NCBI GenBank assembly: GCA_963668185.1
Contig: OY764162.1
Location: 2,604,001 to 2,668,000, forward strand
DNA length: 64,000 nucleotides
From: G963668185 sp963668185
Lineage (GTDB): Bacteria > Chloroflexota > Dehalococcoidia > Lucifugimonadales > G963668185
Direction of reading: 5' to 3'
The position numbers and the translations under genes are program-made. The notes under the pieces were generated by a model. That model saw nothing but the letters and a program-made list of their open reading frames with translations. It was not told the origin of the DNA and searched no databases. Position 1 is the stretch's first letter, and the number at the start of each line of letters is the position of its first letter. Of the stretch, positions 40,183 through 47,614 are shown piece by piece.

Positions 40183-41172
40183 ATGAACAAGAAGAAGCTG
40201 CCCTTGAAGAACCAAGTTCGTCACCACTACGAGTACGTGTACGGCGACGAGCACGAGGTGCTGAAAAAGAGGCGCCGGATTCTCGACGCCGAGCCTCTGG
40301 ACGACCCTCTCAATATCTCGCCGTACGACCGCATACGATACTTCCGGGAGAACATCTATCCCTACGCGGAGCGGATGGGGTACGAGGAGTACTACGACCA
40401 GAAGATTCCCGTTCAGATCGAGCTTGTAAAGCTACAGAACTGGGTGAGGGATTCGGGAGAGCGCGTAATCATCCTGTTCGAAGGCCGGGACGCCGCAGGC
40501 AAGGGCGGCACGATCCGGCGGTTCATGGAGCACTGGAATCCAAGGGGGGCGCGCGTCGTCGCGTTGGACAAGCCGTCCGATGTTGAACTGGGCCAGTGGT
40601 ACTTCCAACGCTATATTTCACACTTCCCTACTTCCGGCGAAATCGTCCTGTTCGACCGCTCCTGGTACAACAGGTCGGGAGTGGAACGAGTTATGGGGTT
40701 CTCCACGGATGAGCAGTACAGGCGGTTCATGCGACAGGCGCCGGTCCTGGAGCGGATGATCGTGGAGAGCGGGATTCGCCTCATCAAACTCTACTTCTCG
40801 GTCAGCCGCAGGGAGCAGCTGCGGAGATTCAAGAAGCGGGCGAAGGACCCGCTCAAGCAGTGGAAGGTCAGCCCCATCGACCTGAAGTCCAAGGACAAGT
40901 GGAGTGAGTACACCGAGGCCAAGGAGGCGATGTTCTTCCTGACTCACAGCGACGTTGCTCCATGGACGATCATCAAGAGTGATGACAAGATGAGGGCCAG
41001 GATCAACGCGATGAGGCACGTGCTGTACCTGTTGGACTATGAAGGGAAGGACAAGTCCGTTGCTCACGCGGCGGACCCCTCGATAGTCGCGTTCGCGAGC
41101 GAGATATACACCGCGGGCGCGCCGCGCGCTGGTGCGCCTACGCAGGAGTACGCCGAGGCTTTGCCAGGTTAG
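40183..41172 (+). CDS. ppk2: Polyphosphate kinase 2
   Basis: A 329-residue class-I-like PPK2, a P-loop kinase that transfers phosphate between polyphosphate and nucleoside diphosphates. Walker A is FEGRDAAGKGGTI (about residues 105-117), Walker B LFDRSWYNRSGVERVMGF (about 157-174), and the lid has RRFKKRAKDPLKQWKVSPID. The ATG has an excellent GGAGGTGA ribosome site. It is divergent from the Ppx/GppA and SixA-like genes. Whether it makes GTP/ATP or polyphosphate is not decided by sequence. Confidence 0.94.
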   Translation: MNKKKLPLKNQVRHHYEYVYGDEHEVLKKRRRILDAEPLDDPLNISPYDRIRYFRENIYPYAERMGYEEYYDQKIPVQIELVKLQNWVRDSGERVIILFEGRDAAGKGGTIRRFMEHWNPRGARVVALDKPSDVELGQWYFQRYISHFPTSGEIVLFDRSWYNRSGVERVMGFSTDEQYRRFMRQAPVLERMIVESGIRLIKLYFSVSRREQLRRFKKRAKDPLKQWKVSPIDLKSKDKWSEYTEAKEAMFFLTHSDVAPWTIIKSDDKMRARINAMRHVLYLLDYEGKDKSVAHAADPSIVAFASEIYTAGAPRAGAPTQEYAEALPG

Positions 41173-41173
41173 G

Positions 41174-41217
41174 AGACCTTTGCGTAAAGGCCCTTCGACA
41201 AGCTCAGGGCGAACGGA
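41174..41217. repeat. GAGACCTTTGCG and CCCTTCGACAAGCTCAGGGC repeats
   Basis: Immediately after the PPK2 stop lies a GAGACCTTTGCGTAAAGG end-like sequence related to the MITE ends at 20400, followed by the CCCTTCGACAAGCTCAGGGC repeat. They could form the 3' hairpin for the convergent genes. Confidence 0.7.
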
Positions 41218-41233
41218 TTTCTTCTCGGGCGCC

Positions 41234-41884
41234 TTATCGGGGGCGGCGAAGGAGTCTGGCAAATTGCCTGGCCGGCCTCAGTAGGAACACCAGGACGAGC
41301 GTGAGTCCTATGAGCTTCAGGTCTAGAAGCGGGCTCATCTGGTCGATGTACAGATTGTCGTATCTCAGCTTGTTGACCGGCGGCGGATTGTAGCTGCCCC
41401 TGATCTGGGCCAGGCCTGTCAGGCCGGGTCGAACGCGCAGCCTGAGATAGAAGTCCGGCAGGCCGGTCATGATCCGGTCCATGAGCACCGGCCTTTCAGG
41501 CCTAGGCCCGACGAGGCTCATCTCTCCCCTGAGGATGTTCAGCACTTGCGGGACCTCGTCCAGATACAGGAATCTGAGTGCGCCGCCTACGCGGGTAACG
41601 CGGCTGTCGCCGGAAAAGGTCAGCACCGGGCCGGTGGCCTTCTCTGCGTCCCGAATCATCGTGCGGAACTTGACGACGGTGAACTCACGACCACCTTTGC
41701 CCATCCGACGCTGGCGATAGAACACCGGGCCGCGGTCTTCCAGCCAGATCGCCAGCGGGACGACCGCCCACAGGAGTAGCAGAATTGGGAACAGGAGAAC
41801 GTGCCCCGCCACTATGAGGGCGATGTCGAACGGGCGCTTGTAGCCGTCGTTGGCTTCTCGGACCGTCGTCAAGGCCTCAAGCAC
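41234..41884 (-). CDS. Bacterial sugar transferase (phosphoglycosyl transferase)
   Basis: A protein of about 216 residues of the WcaJ/RfbP-type monotopic phosphoglycosyl transferase family. These load a sugar phosphate onto undecaprenyl phosphate to begin exopolysaccharide or glycan synthesis. Landmarks are KRPFDIALIVAG with a membrane helix to LWAVV, KFRTMIRDA, LRFLYLDEVPQVLNIL (DE catalytic pair) and GEMSLVGPRPERP. The longer frame reads into a CTCTCCCTTGAGGGAGAG palindromic repeat, so I favour the GTG at 41884 with AAGGA upstream. It stands alone, without a glycan cluster. Confidence 0.87.
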   Translation of the reverse strand: MLEALTTVREANDGYKRPFDIALIVAGHVLLFPILLLLWAVVPLAIWLEDRGPVFYRQRRMGKGGREFTVVKFRTMIRDAEKATGPVLTFSGDSRVTRVGGALRFLYLDEVPQVLNILRGEMSLVGPRPERPVLMDRIMTGLPDFYLRLRVRPGLTGLAQIRGSYNPPPVNKLRYDNLYIDQMSPLLDLKLIGLTLVLVFLLRPARQFARLLRRPR

Positions 41885-41908
41885 GTCTCCATTTCCTTCG
41901 GGGCCCTT

Positions 41909-41949
41909 CACCCTCACCCTGCCCTCTCCCTTGAGGGAGAGGGTGAAGT
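41909..41949. repeat. Palindromic repeat upstream of the sugar transferase gene
   Basis: CTCTCCCTTGAGGGAGAG (41924-41941) with flanking TTCACCC/GGGTGAA arms. The remainder of the 41885-42136 gap, AT-richer than its surroundings, holds no clear gene. Confidence 0.6.
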
Positions 41950-42136
41950 CAAGATACAAGGGCGAACGGGGTGCGTGTTAAAACTTGGTACAGAGTCTAA
42001 TACAAGTCTGAAAATTTTCAAATGCCAATGCAGGGCGGCGTTGGGTTATGGCTTCTGGCCTGCGGGCGGATGTTTTGCGAAGATTGGGGATGAGTCCGAT
42101 GACGCCAGCATTTCCAGAGTTGTGGGAGAGAGACGG

Positions 42137-42844
42137 ATGACAGAGAGTCTTTGCTACGTGGACAGCTATCTTCGCGAGTTCGAGGCAGTGGTTGTGGAGG
42201 CCACGAACACGGGCGTGGTTCTGGACCGGACCGCCTTCTATCCCGGCGGAGGCGGCCAGCCTGCCGACACCGGATCTCTGATCAGCAATGGAGGAGAATG
42301 GCGTGTCACCAAGGTAGGCAGAAGCGAAGGCAAGCTCGTGCATCGGCTGGACGCTGAGCCGCCACCCGCCGGATCAACGGTCTTGGGCGCGATCGACTGG
42401 GGCACGCGGTACGAACTCATGCGCACGCACACGGCGCTCCACATACTTTGCGGCGTGGTGTGGCGAGACTACGGCGCCCAGGTCACGGGCGGCGACATGA
42501 AGCCGCTGACCGCGCGCATGGACTTCGAGTTGGAGAGCATGTCCGCCGACTTTGCCGCAGAGGTGCAGGACCGCATCAATGCCGAGGTCGCGGCTGCCAG
42601 GCCAGTACACATTCGGGAGCTACCTCGCGAGGAGGCGTTCAAGATCCCGGACCTGATCAGGACGAAGATCAACCTGCTGCCGAAGTCGATCACGCAAGTC
42701 CGCATCGTGGACATCGAGGGGCTTGACGTGCAGGCGGACGGAGGGACCCACGTAGCCAACACGAACGAGGTGGGGCACATAAGCGTGGTCGGCCATGAGA
42801 GCAAGGGGCGTATCAACAAGCGGCTCAGGATTGCCGTGAGCTAA
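42137..42844 (+). CDS. Alanyl-tRNA editing protein AlaX
   Basis: A 235-residue free-standing AlaRS-type editing domain that hydrolyses mischarged Ser-tRNA-Ala. It has DRTAFYPGGGGQPADTG, the zinc motif HTALHIL (HxxxH) and DVQADGGTHVANT. The usual Cys of the CGGTH motif is Asp here. I chose the ATG at 42137; the longer frame is repeat-derived. The gene stands alone on the plus strand. Confidence 0.9.
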   Translation: MTESLCYVDSYLREFEAVVVEATNTGVVLDRTAFYPGGGGQPADTGSLISNGGEWRVTKVGRSEGKLVHRLDAEPPPAGSTVLGAIDWGTRYELMRTHTALHILCGVVWRDYGAQVTGGDMKPLTARMDFELESMSADFAAEVQDRINAEVAAARPVHIRELPREEAFKIPDLIRTKINLLPKSITQVRIVDIEGLDVQADGGTHVANTNEVGHISVVGHESKGRINKRLRIAVS

Positions 42845-42881
42845 CTGCTCACGAGATCCTTGTTGAACCATGAGCGAGACT

Positions 42882-42909
42882 ACCCTTCGACAAGCTCAGG
42901 GCGAACGGA
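42882..42909. repeat. CCCTTCGACAAGCTCAGGGC repeat
   Basis: One copy of the window-wide repeat lies 40 bases after the alaX stop codon, where it could act as a 3' hairpin. Confidence 0.7.
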
Positions 42910-42949
42910 AGACGGAAAGCCCTTGAATCCTGTCACATCATAGTGAGAG

Positions 42950-42979
42950 TTTTCACTGACGCTATGTTACTGCTACAAT
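42950..42979 (+). promoter_or_regulatory. Possible promoter of the amino-acid transporter genes
   Basis: TTTTCA (42950-42955), 18-base spacer, TACAAT (42974-42979), about 60 bases before the substrate-binding protein start. The -10 is good, the -35 is weak. Confidence 0.4.
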
Positions 42980-43042
42980 GCTGGAGGCTTCCGGTTCGCG
43001 GCCCGTGGGGCAAGGAATTGGAGGCGAACGGCAAGGCACTAT

Positions 43043-44308
43043 ATGACGAACCAGCTAAGGGGGCTTGCGTTGGAGATTTCGAAGAGGAAGGTACGAATAG
43101 CACAGATGGCGGGAATCCGCCCGTTGCTGCTTGCGATGGTTCTGATGGCGGCGGCGGTCGCCGTTGCCGCGTGCGGCGGAGGGCTGAGCGAGGAGGACGT
43201 GGAGACAAGGGCCCAGGAACTGGCCAACGAGATGACCGCCGATGGAGGCGGACTGACCGAGGCGGACGTCGAGGCGAGGGCCCAGGAACTGGCCAACGAG
43301 ATGATGGCCGATGGCGCGACGATGACCGGCGACCGGCTCAAGCAGGTTCAGGAGCGCGGGAGAGTCATCTGCGCCAGCCGGAACGACGTGCCCGGATACG
43401 GCTATCTTGACGAGTCCGGCAACAACGTTGGGTTCGACATCGACCTGTGCCGCGCGCTGGCGGCCGCGGTCCTGGGCGACCCGAATGCCATCGAGATCAA
43501 GCTCATCACGGCGGCCGACCGCGGGCCGACGATCCAGTCGGGCGAGGTGGACATGCTCGTGCGCACGGTCACTTGGACGACTTCACGGGACTCGCAGTGG
43601 GGCAACTACGCCCAGACGATGTTCTACGACGGCCAGGGATTCATGGTCAACAAGGCCCAGAACCCCGGCGTGGCCAGCGCGCTGGACCTGAAGGACGCGA
43701 CGGTTTGCGTGACCCAGGGCACGACGACGGAGTTGAACCTACAGGACTTCTCCAACCAGAACGACCTGAACATCTCGGCGCTGACCTTCAAGGACACCGA
43801 CGCGGTGGTCGCGGCCTACGAGCAGGGCCAGTGCGACGCGTTCACGAACGACAGGTCGCAGCTGGCGGCGCTGGGGACGGCGCTGGCGAACAGGGCCGAC
43901 CACACGATCCTGCCGGAGACGATCTCCGAGGAGCCTCTCGGGCCCGTGGTGCCTCACGGAGACGACCAGTGGTTCGACATCGTGAAGACGGTGATGGGCA
44001 TCCTGATCTACGCCGAGGCGTACAGCGTAACGTCCGACAGCGTGCCGACGTCGGCGACGGGCGACACGAAGGTTGACCGGCTGTTCGGGCTGGAAGGCTC
44101 GTTCGGCCAGGAGAGCCTCGGCCTGAACCAGACGGCGGCGCAGGACGTGATCAGGGCCGTGGGGAACTACGGCGAGATCTACGACAGGAACCTCGGTCCG
44201 GGCGGCATCGACCTCCCGCGCGAGAACGGCCGCAACGCCCTCTGGGCGGACGCGACGTGCATGGACTGCCCGAAGGGCGGACAGATCTACGCGGCGCCAC
44301 TCCGGTAA
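43043..44308 (+). CDS. Amino-acid ABC transporter substrate-binding lipoprotein (AapJ-like)
   Basis: A 421-residue type 3 periplasmic-binding protein. The lipoprotein signal ends in the lipobox VAVAAC. Between lipid anchor and domain is a tandem pair of about 23-residue helical repeats built on the motif ARAQELANEM. The binding domain follows (RGRVICASRNDVPGYGYLDE, VGFDIDLCRALAAAVLG, VDMLVRTVTWTTSRD) and ends with the Aap-type NAL(W) tail. The length exceeds AapJ because of the helical stalk. The ATG at 43043 has AAGG six bases upstream; the ATG at 43106 would give a more usual signal length. A strong terminator separates it from the permeases. Confidence 0.9.
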   Translation: MTNQLRGLALEISKRKVRIAQMAGIRPLLLAMVLMAAAVAVAACGGGLSEEDVETRAQELANEMTADGGGLTEADVEARAQELANEMMADGATMTGDRLKQVQERGRVICASRNDVPGYGYLDESGNNVGFDIDLCRALAAAVLGDPNAIEIKLITAADRGPTIQSGEVDMLVRTVTWTTSRDSQWGNYAQTMFYDGQGFMVNKAQNPGVASALDLKDATVCVTQGTTTELNLQDFSNQNDLNISALTFKDTDAVVAAYEQGQCDAFTNDRSQLAALGTALANRADHTILPETISEEPLGPVVPHGDDQWFDIVKTVMGILIYAEAYSVTSDSVPTSATGDTKVDRLFGLEGSFGQESLGLNQTAAQDVIRAVGNYGEIYDRNLGPGGIDLPRENGRNALWADATCMDCPKGGQIYAAPLR

Positions 44309-44332
44309 AGCGCAACCGGGACGGAAGTCTCT

Positions 44333-44370
44333 AAGAAGCGGCCGGCTTGAGCCGGCCGCTTCTTCTTTTG
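44333..44370 (+). terminator. Strong terminator/attenuator after the binding-protein gene
   Basis: A perfect 14-bp GC-rich stem (44333-44346 with 44351-44364), TTGA loop, then CTTTTG. Placed between the binding-protein gene and its permeases, it probably lets the binding protein be made in excess with partial readthrough. Confidence 0.9.
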
Positions 44371-44423
44371 TCACGATGTATTAGAATCGCACGGCGTCCG
44401 AGGCAATTCACCGGCAGGTGACG

Positions 44424-45620
44424 ATGACAACGCTGCTAAGCAGCCTGACTTACGAGGGAATTCCGGTCTGGCGACACGCCCAGGTCCTCAAGTGGACAAC
44501 CCAGATCGTGTCCGGAATCCTGGTGGTCACGCTCGTCGTCTGGTTCTTCGCAAACCTGGCCAACGCGATCCGGGACCGGAACATCCCGTTCGGGTTCTGG
44601 TTTCTCGACAACGAGTATCTGACGCCCATCGGGCAGTTCTACCTACCCTACGAGACGTCGGACTCGTACCTGTACGCCTTCATGGTGGCGTTCGCGAACA
44701 CGCTGATAGTGTCCGTGATCGGCGTGATACTGGCGACCGTGCTGGGCATCATGGTGGGCATCGCCAGGATGTCAGGCAACTGGATCGTGTCCAGAGCCGC
44801 GCTGGGGTTCATCGAGTTCTTCCGCAACGTCCCGCTCCTGGTGCAACTCTACTTCTGGTTCACGGTGGTGCTGGCGCTGCCCAGGGCGCGGGAGGGGTAT
44901 GTCTTCGCGGACAGCTTCTACCTCAGCAACGCCGGCCTGTGGGCACCGTGGCCGACCATCGAATCTCCCGGCGCGGCGCTGGCCTGGGTAGCGCTAGCCG
45001 CCGCCGCCGTGTTCGCAGGCGTGACTGTGTACCGGAGGCGACTGCGACGGGAGACGCTTACCGGAGCGGCATCCTATCCTGTATGGCTGGGCATCGGCGC
45101 CGCGTTGGGCATCGGCGCCGCAGCGTGGCTGGTGATCGGAGCGGCGTCAGGAGTAGCGCCGTTCGTAATCGAATCGCCAAGCCCGGAGGGGGCGTTCGGC
45201 CGGATCCAGGGAGGCCAAAGCGCGTCGGGAGGAATGATAGCGCTGCTGGCGGGGCTGGTGATGTACACGGCAGCCTTCATCGCGGAGATCGTCAGGGCGG
45301 GCATACAGTCGGTGAGCCGGGGGCAGCGGGAATCGGCCCGGGCGCTGGGGCTGTCGTGGGCGGTCACGCTGCGGAACGTCACATTCCCGCAGGCGCTTCG
45401 AGTGATCGTGCCTCCGTTGATAAGCCAGTACCTCAACCTGACCAAGAACAGCAGCCTCGCCAGCGCGATCGGGTTTTCCGACCTGTTCAGCGTCGCGGAG
45501 ACGATGACGCAGAAGGCGCCGACGTTGTCGATATTCATCATGGTCATGCTTGCGTATCTCTCGCTGAGCCTGACCTACTCGCTCATAGGGAACCTGTACA
45601 ACCGCACGCTTCGAGGATAG
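44424..45620 (+). CDS. Amino-acid ABC transporter permease (AapQ-like)
   Basis: A 398-residue membrane permease of the HisM/AapQ family. About eight helices are expected. The N-terminal part resembles AapQ (WFFANLANAIRDRNIPFGFW, EYLTPIGQFYLPYETSDSY), the FRNVPLLVQLYFWFTVV segment follows, and the EAA loop contacting the ATPase reads SRGQRESARALGLSW. A less conserved insertion of about 90 residues lies in the middle. An ATG at 44424 with AGGTGA upstream is preferred to the GTG at 44418. Confidence 0.9.
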   Translation: MTTLLSSLTYEGIPVWRHAQVLKWTTQIVSGILVVTLVVWFFANLANAIRDRNIPFGFWFLDNEYLTPIGQFYLPYETSDSYLYAFMVAFANTLIVSVIGVILATVLGIMVGIARMSGNWIVSRAALGFIEFFRNVPLLVQLYFWFTVVLALPRAREGYVFADSFYLSNAGLWAPWPTIESPGAALAWVALAAAAVFAGVTVYRRRLRRETLTGAASYPVWLGIGAALGIGAAAWLVIGAASGVAPFVIESPSPEGAFGRIQGGQSASGGMIALLAGLVMYTAAFIAEIVRAGIQSVSRGQRESARALGLSWAVTLRNVTFPQALRVIVPPLISQYLNLTKNSSLASAIGFSDLFSVAETMTQKAPTLSIFIMVMLAYLSLSLTYSLIGNLYNRTLRG

Positions 45621-45649
45621 TTGAAAGCGTACTTACGCGATGAAAGCCA

Positions 45650-46894
45650 ATGGCGACGACCACCGAAACCGATAAGAGATCGCGAACCTTGCTCCCCAGC
45701 GCGCGCGCGGAGGCGTGGCTTCGCGCCAACCTGTTCAGTACTTGGTACAACAGCGCGCTGACGGTCGCGTCGGTAGTATTGCTAGGCACGGTGCTGTGGT
45801 ACGGGCTGCGGTGGGTGTTCTTCGACGCCAACTGGAGCGTCATCTCCACCCTGGGCGGACTGATGGTCATCGGCAGATACAACGTGGAGGCCGCCTGCCC
45901 CGGCCAGGACTGCCTGTGGCGGCCGCAGGTATCGCTGCTGCTGCTGACGGCCCTCTTCGGCATGGGCTGGGGAATCGCGGGAGGCGGACTCACCAAGCGC
46001 ATCGCGATCGGCGTGGCGGTTGTGGTGTCGGCGTTCGCGCTGCTGCCGTACGGCATGGACACGATGGGCATGGACGTCCGGCTGCTGCTGGCCGCGAACA
46101 TACCGGCGGTGCTCGCGGGCTGGGCGCTGGCCCGCTACACGCCGCTCGGAAGTCCCAAGTGGCTTGCGATCTCGTGCGTTGTCGTGTTCCTGCTGATCCT
46201 GTTGCTGCTTCGAGGGTTGTCGCAGGTGCCCGGCCTGCAACCGGTGCCGGTCACGGAGTGGGGCGGCCTGATGCTGAACCTGCTGCTGGCGGTCATCGGC
46301 ATCGCGGGGAGCCTGCCCATAGGGATCGGCCTGGCCCTGGGACGCCGCAGCAGGCTGCCCGTCGTCAAGAGCATGTGCGTCGTGTTCATCGAAGTATTCC
46401 GCGGGGTGCCCCTGATCACTCTGCTCTTCATGTCCGTGAGAATCGTGCCTCTCGCCTTTCCCGAGAATTTCCCGTTGAACCCGATTGTCAGCGCTGCGGT
46501 GGTAATAACACTGTTTAGTTCGGCCTACATGGCAGAAAACATCCGGGGCGGACTCCAGGCGCTTCACCCGGGGCAGGCGGAGGCCGCGCGGGCTCTCGGA
46601 CTTGCCGGATGGCAGACGATGATGCTGATCTCGCTGCCGCAAGCGATACGCAACGTCATTCCCGCCATAGTCGGCCAGTTCATCTCGCTGTTCAAAGACA
46701 CGAGCCTCGTGTACATCATCAGCCTGCAGGATGTCGTCGGCATCAGCCGGGCGTTCATCAGGGGCAACGTGGAGTTCCTGGCAAGTCACAAAGAACTGTA
46801 CATCTTCCTGGCCCTGGTCTTCTGGGTGTTCACATACGGGATGTCCTACGTGAGTAGGCGCATCGAGCAGAACCTGCGAATCGGGGAGCGGTGA
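45650..46894 (+). CDS. Amino-acid ABC transporter permease (AapM-like)
   Basis: A 414-residue permease pairing with the preceding one. It has a typical AapM N-terminus (WLRANLFSTWYNSALTV), about eight helices, FIEVFRGVPLITLLF, and the EAA loop HPGQAEAARALGLAGWQ. Start is ATG. Its stop overlaps the GTG of the next ATPase gene. In Aap systems an AapP ATPase normally follows; here the next ATPase looks like a different type. Confidence 0.9.
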   Translation: MATTTETDKRSRTLLPSARAEAWLRANLFSTWYNSALTVASVVLLGTVLWYGLRWVFFDANWSVISTLGGLMVIGRYNVEAACPGQDCLWRPQVSLLLLTALFGMGWGIAGGGLTKRIAIGVAVVVSAFALLPYGMDTMGMDVRLLLAANIPAVLAGWALARYTPLGSPKWLAISCVVVFLLILLLLRGLSQVPGLQPVPVTEWGGLMLNLLLAVIGIAGSLPIGIGLALGRRSRLPVVKSMCVVFIEVFRGVPLITLLFMSVRIVPLAFPENFPLNPIVSAAVVITLFSSAYMAENIRGGLQALHPGQAEAARALGLAGWQTMMLISLPQAIRNVIPAIVGQFISLFKDTSLVYIISLQDVVGISRAFIRGNVEFLASHKELYIFLALVFWVFTYGMSYVSRRIEQNLRIGER

Positions 46895-47604
46895 TCGCTA
46901 GATTGATAGATCTGGCGGGCGTCTCCAAGCACTATCGGATGGGCACGGTGGAGGTCCGGGCGCTGGATGACGTGAACCTACATGTCTCTGACGGGGAGTT
47001 CGTTGTAGTTCTTGGGCCGTCAGGGAGTGGGAAGACGACGCTGCTGAACATCATCGGCGCGCTGGATACGCCGACGGCGGGGAGAGTTTCGGTCGGCGGG
47101 CGCGACATCACCGCGGCCTCGCGCTCGGAGTTGTTCGCGCTCCGGCGCCAGACGGTCAGCTTCATCTTCCAGAGCTTCAACCTGTTCCCTGGGCTGACGG
47201 CGCTGGAGAACGTTGAGTTTGGCGTCGATGTGGCCGGGAAGCGTGGAGCCGTCACTCCCGACGCAGTGCTAGAGGCGGTTGGCCTGGGTGATCGCGCGGG
47301 CCACTTCCCACACGAACTGTCGGGCGGCGAACAGCAGCGAGTTGCGATAGCCAGGGCCCTTGCGACACGCAATCCAGTGCTGCTTGCCGACGAGCCTACG
47401 GGCGAACTCGATTTCAGGACGGGCGCGCAGATCCTGGAGTTGCTGATCGACCAGGCCTCCGACAATCGGGCGGTGCTGGTGGTTACGCATAACCGCGAGA
47501 TTTCACGCATCGCCGACCGGGTGATCGAGATGAGCAGCGGCCGTATCGTCAGCGACGGACCGCCTGCCGGCGGCAAGGCGCCGGTCTCCGAATTGCGCTG
47601 GTAG
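46891..47604 (+). CDS. ABC transporter ATPase, LolD/MacB type
   Basis: A 237-residue ATPase. Walker A is GPSGSGKTT (about residues 43-51), the Q-loop FQSFNLFPGLTALENV, the signature LSGGEQQRVAIARAL and Walker B VLLADEPTGELD. The LNIIGALDTPT and EPTGELD stretches are those of LolD/MacB/FtsE-like ATPases that partner FtsX-type permeases, and the next gene encodes one. The GTG start overlaps the AapM-like stop by four bases, so a shared role with the amino-acid permeases cannot be excluded. Confidence 0.9.
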   Translation: MIARLIDLAGVSKHYRMGTVEVRALDDVNLHVSDGEFVVVLGPSGSGKTTLLNIIGALDTPTAGRVSVGGRDITAASRSELFALRRQTVSFIFQSFNLFPGLTALENVEFGVDVAGKRGAVTPDAVLEAVGLGDRAGHFPHELSGGEQQRVAIARALATRNPVLLADEPTGELDFRTGAQILELLIDQASDNRAVLVVTHNREISRIADRVIEMSSGRIVSDGPPAGGKAPVSELRW

Positions 47605-47614
47605 AGGCGCCGCT

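Noticed and set aside
45782..46789. Leftward 335-codon His/Gln-rich frame opposite the AapM-like permease
   Set aside because: Composition is that of the antisense of a hydrophobic membrane protein.
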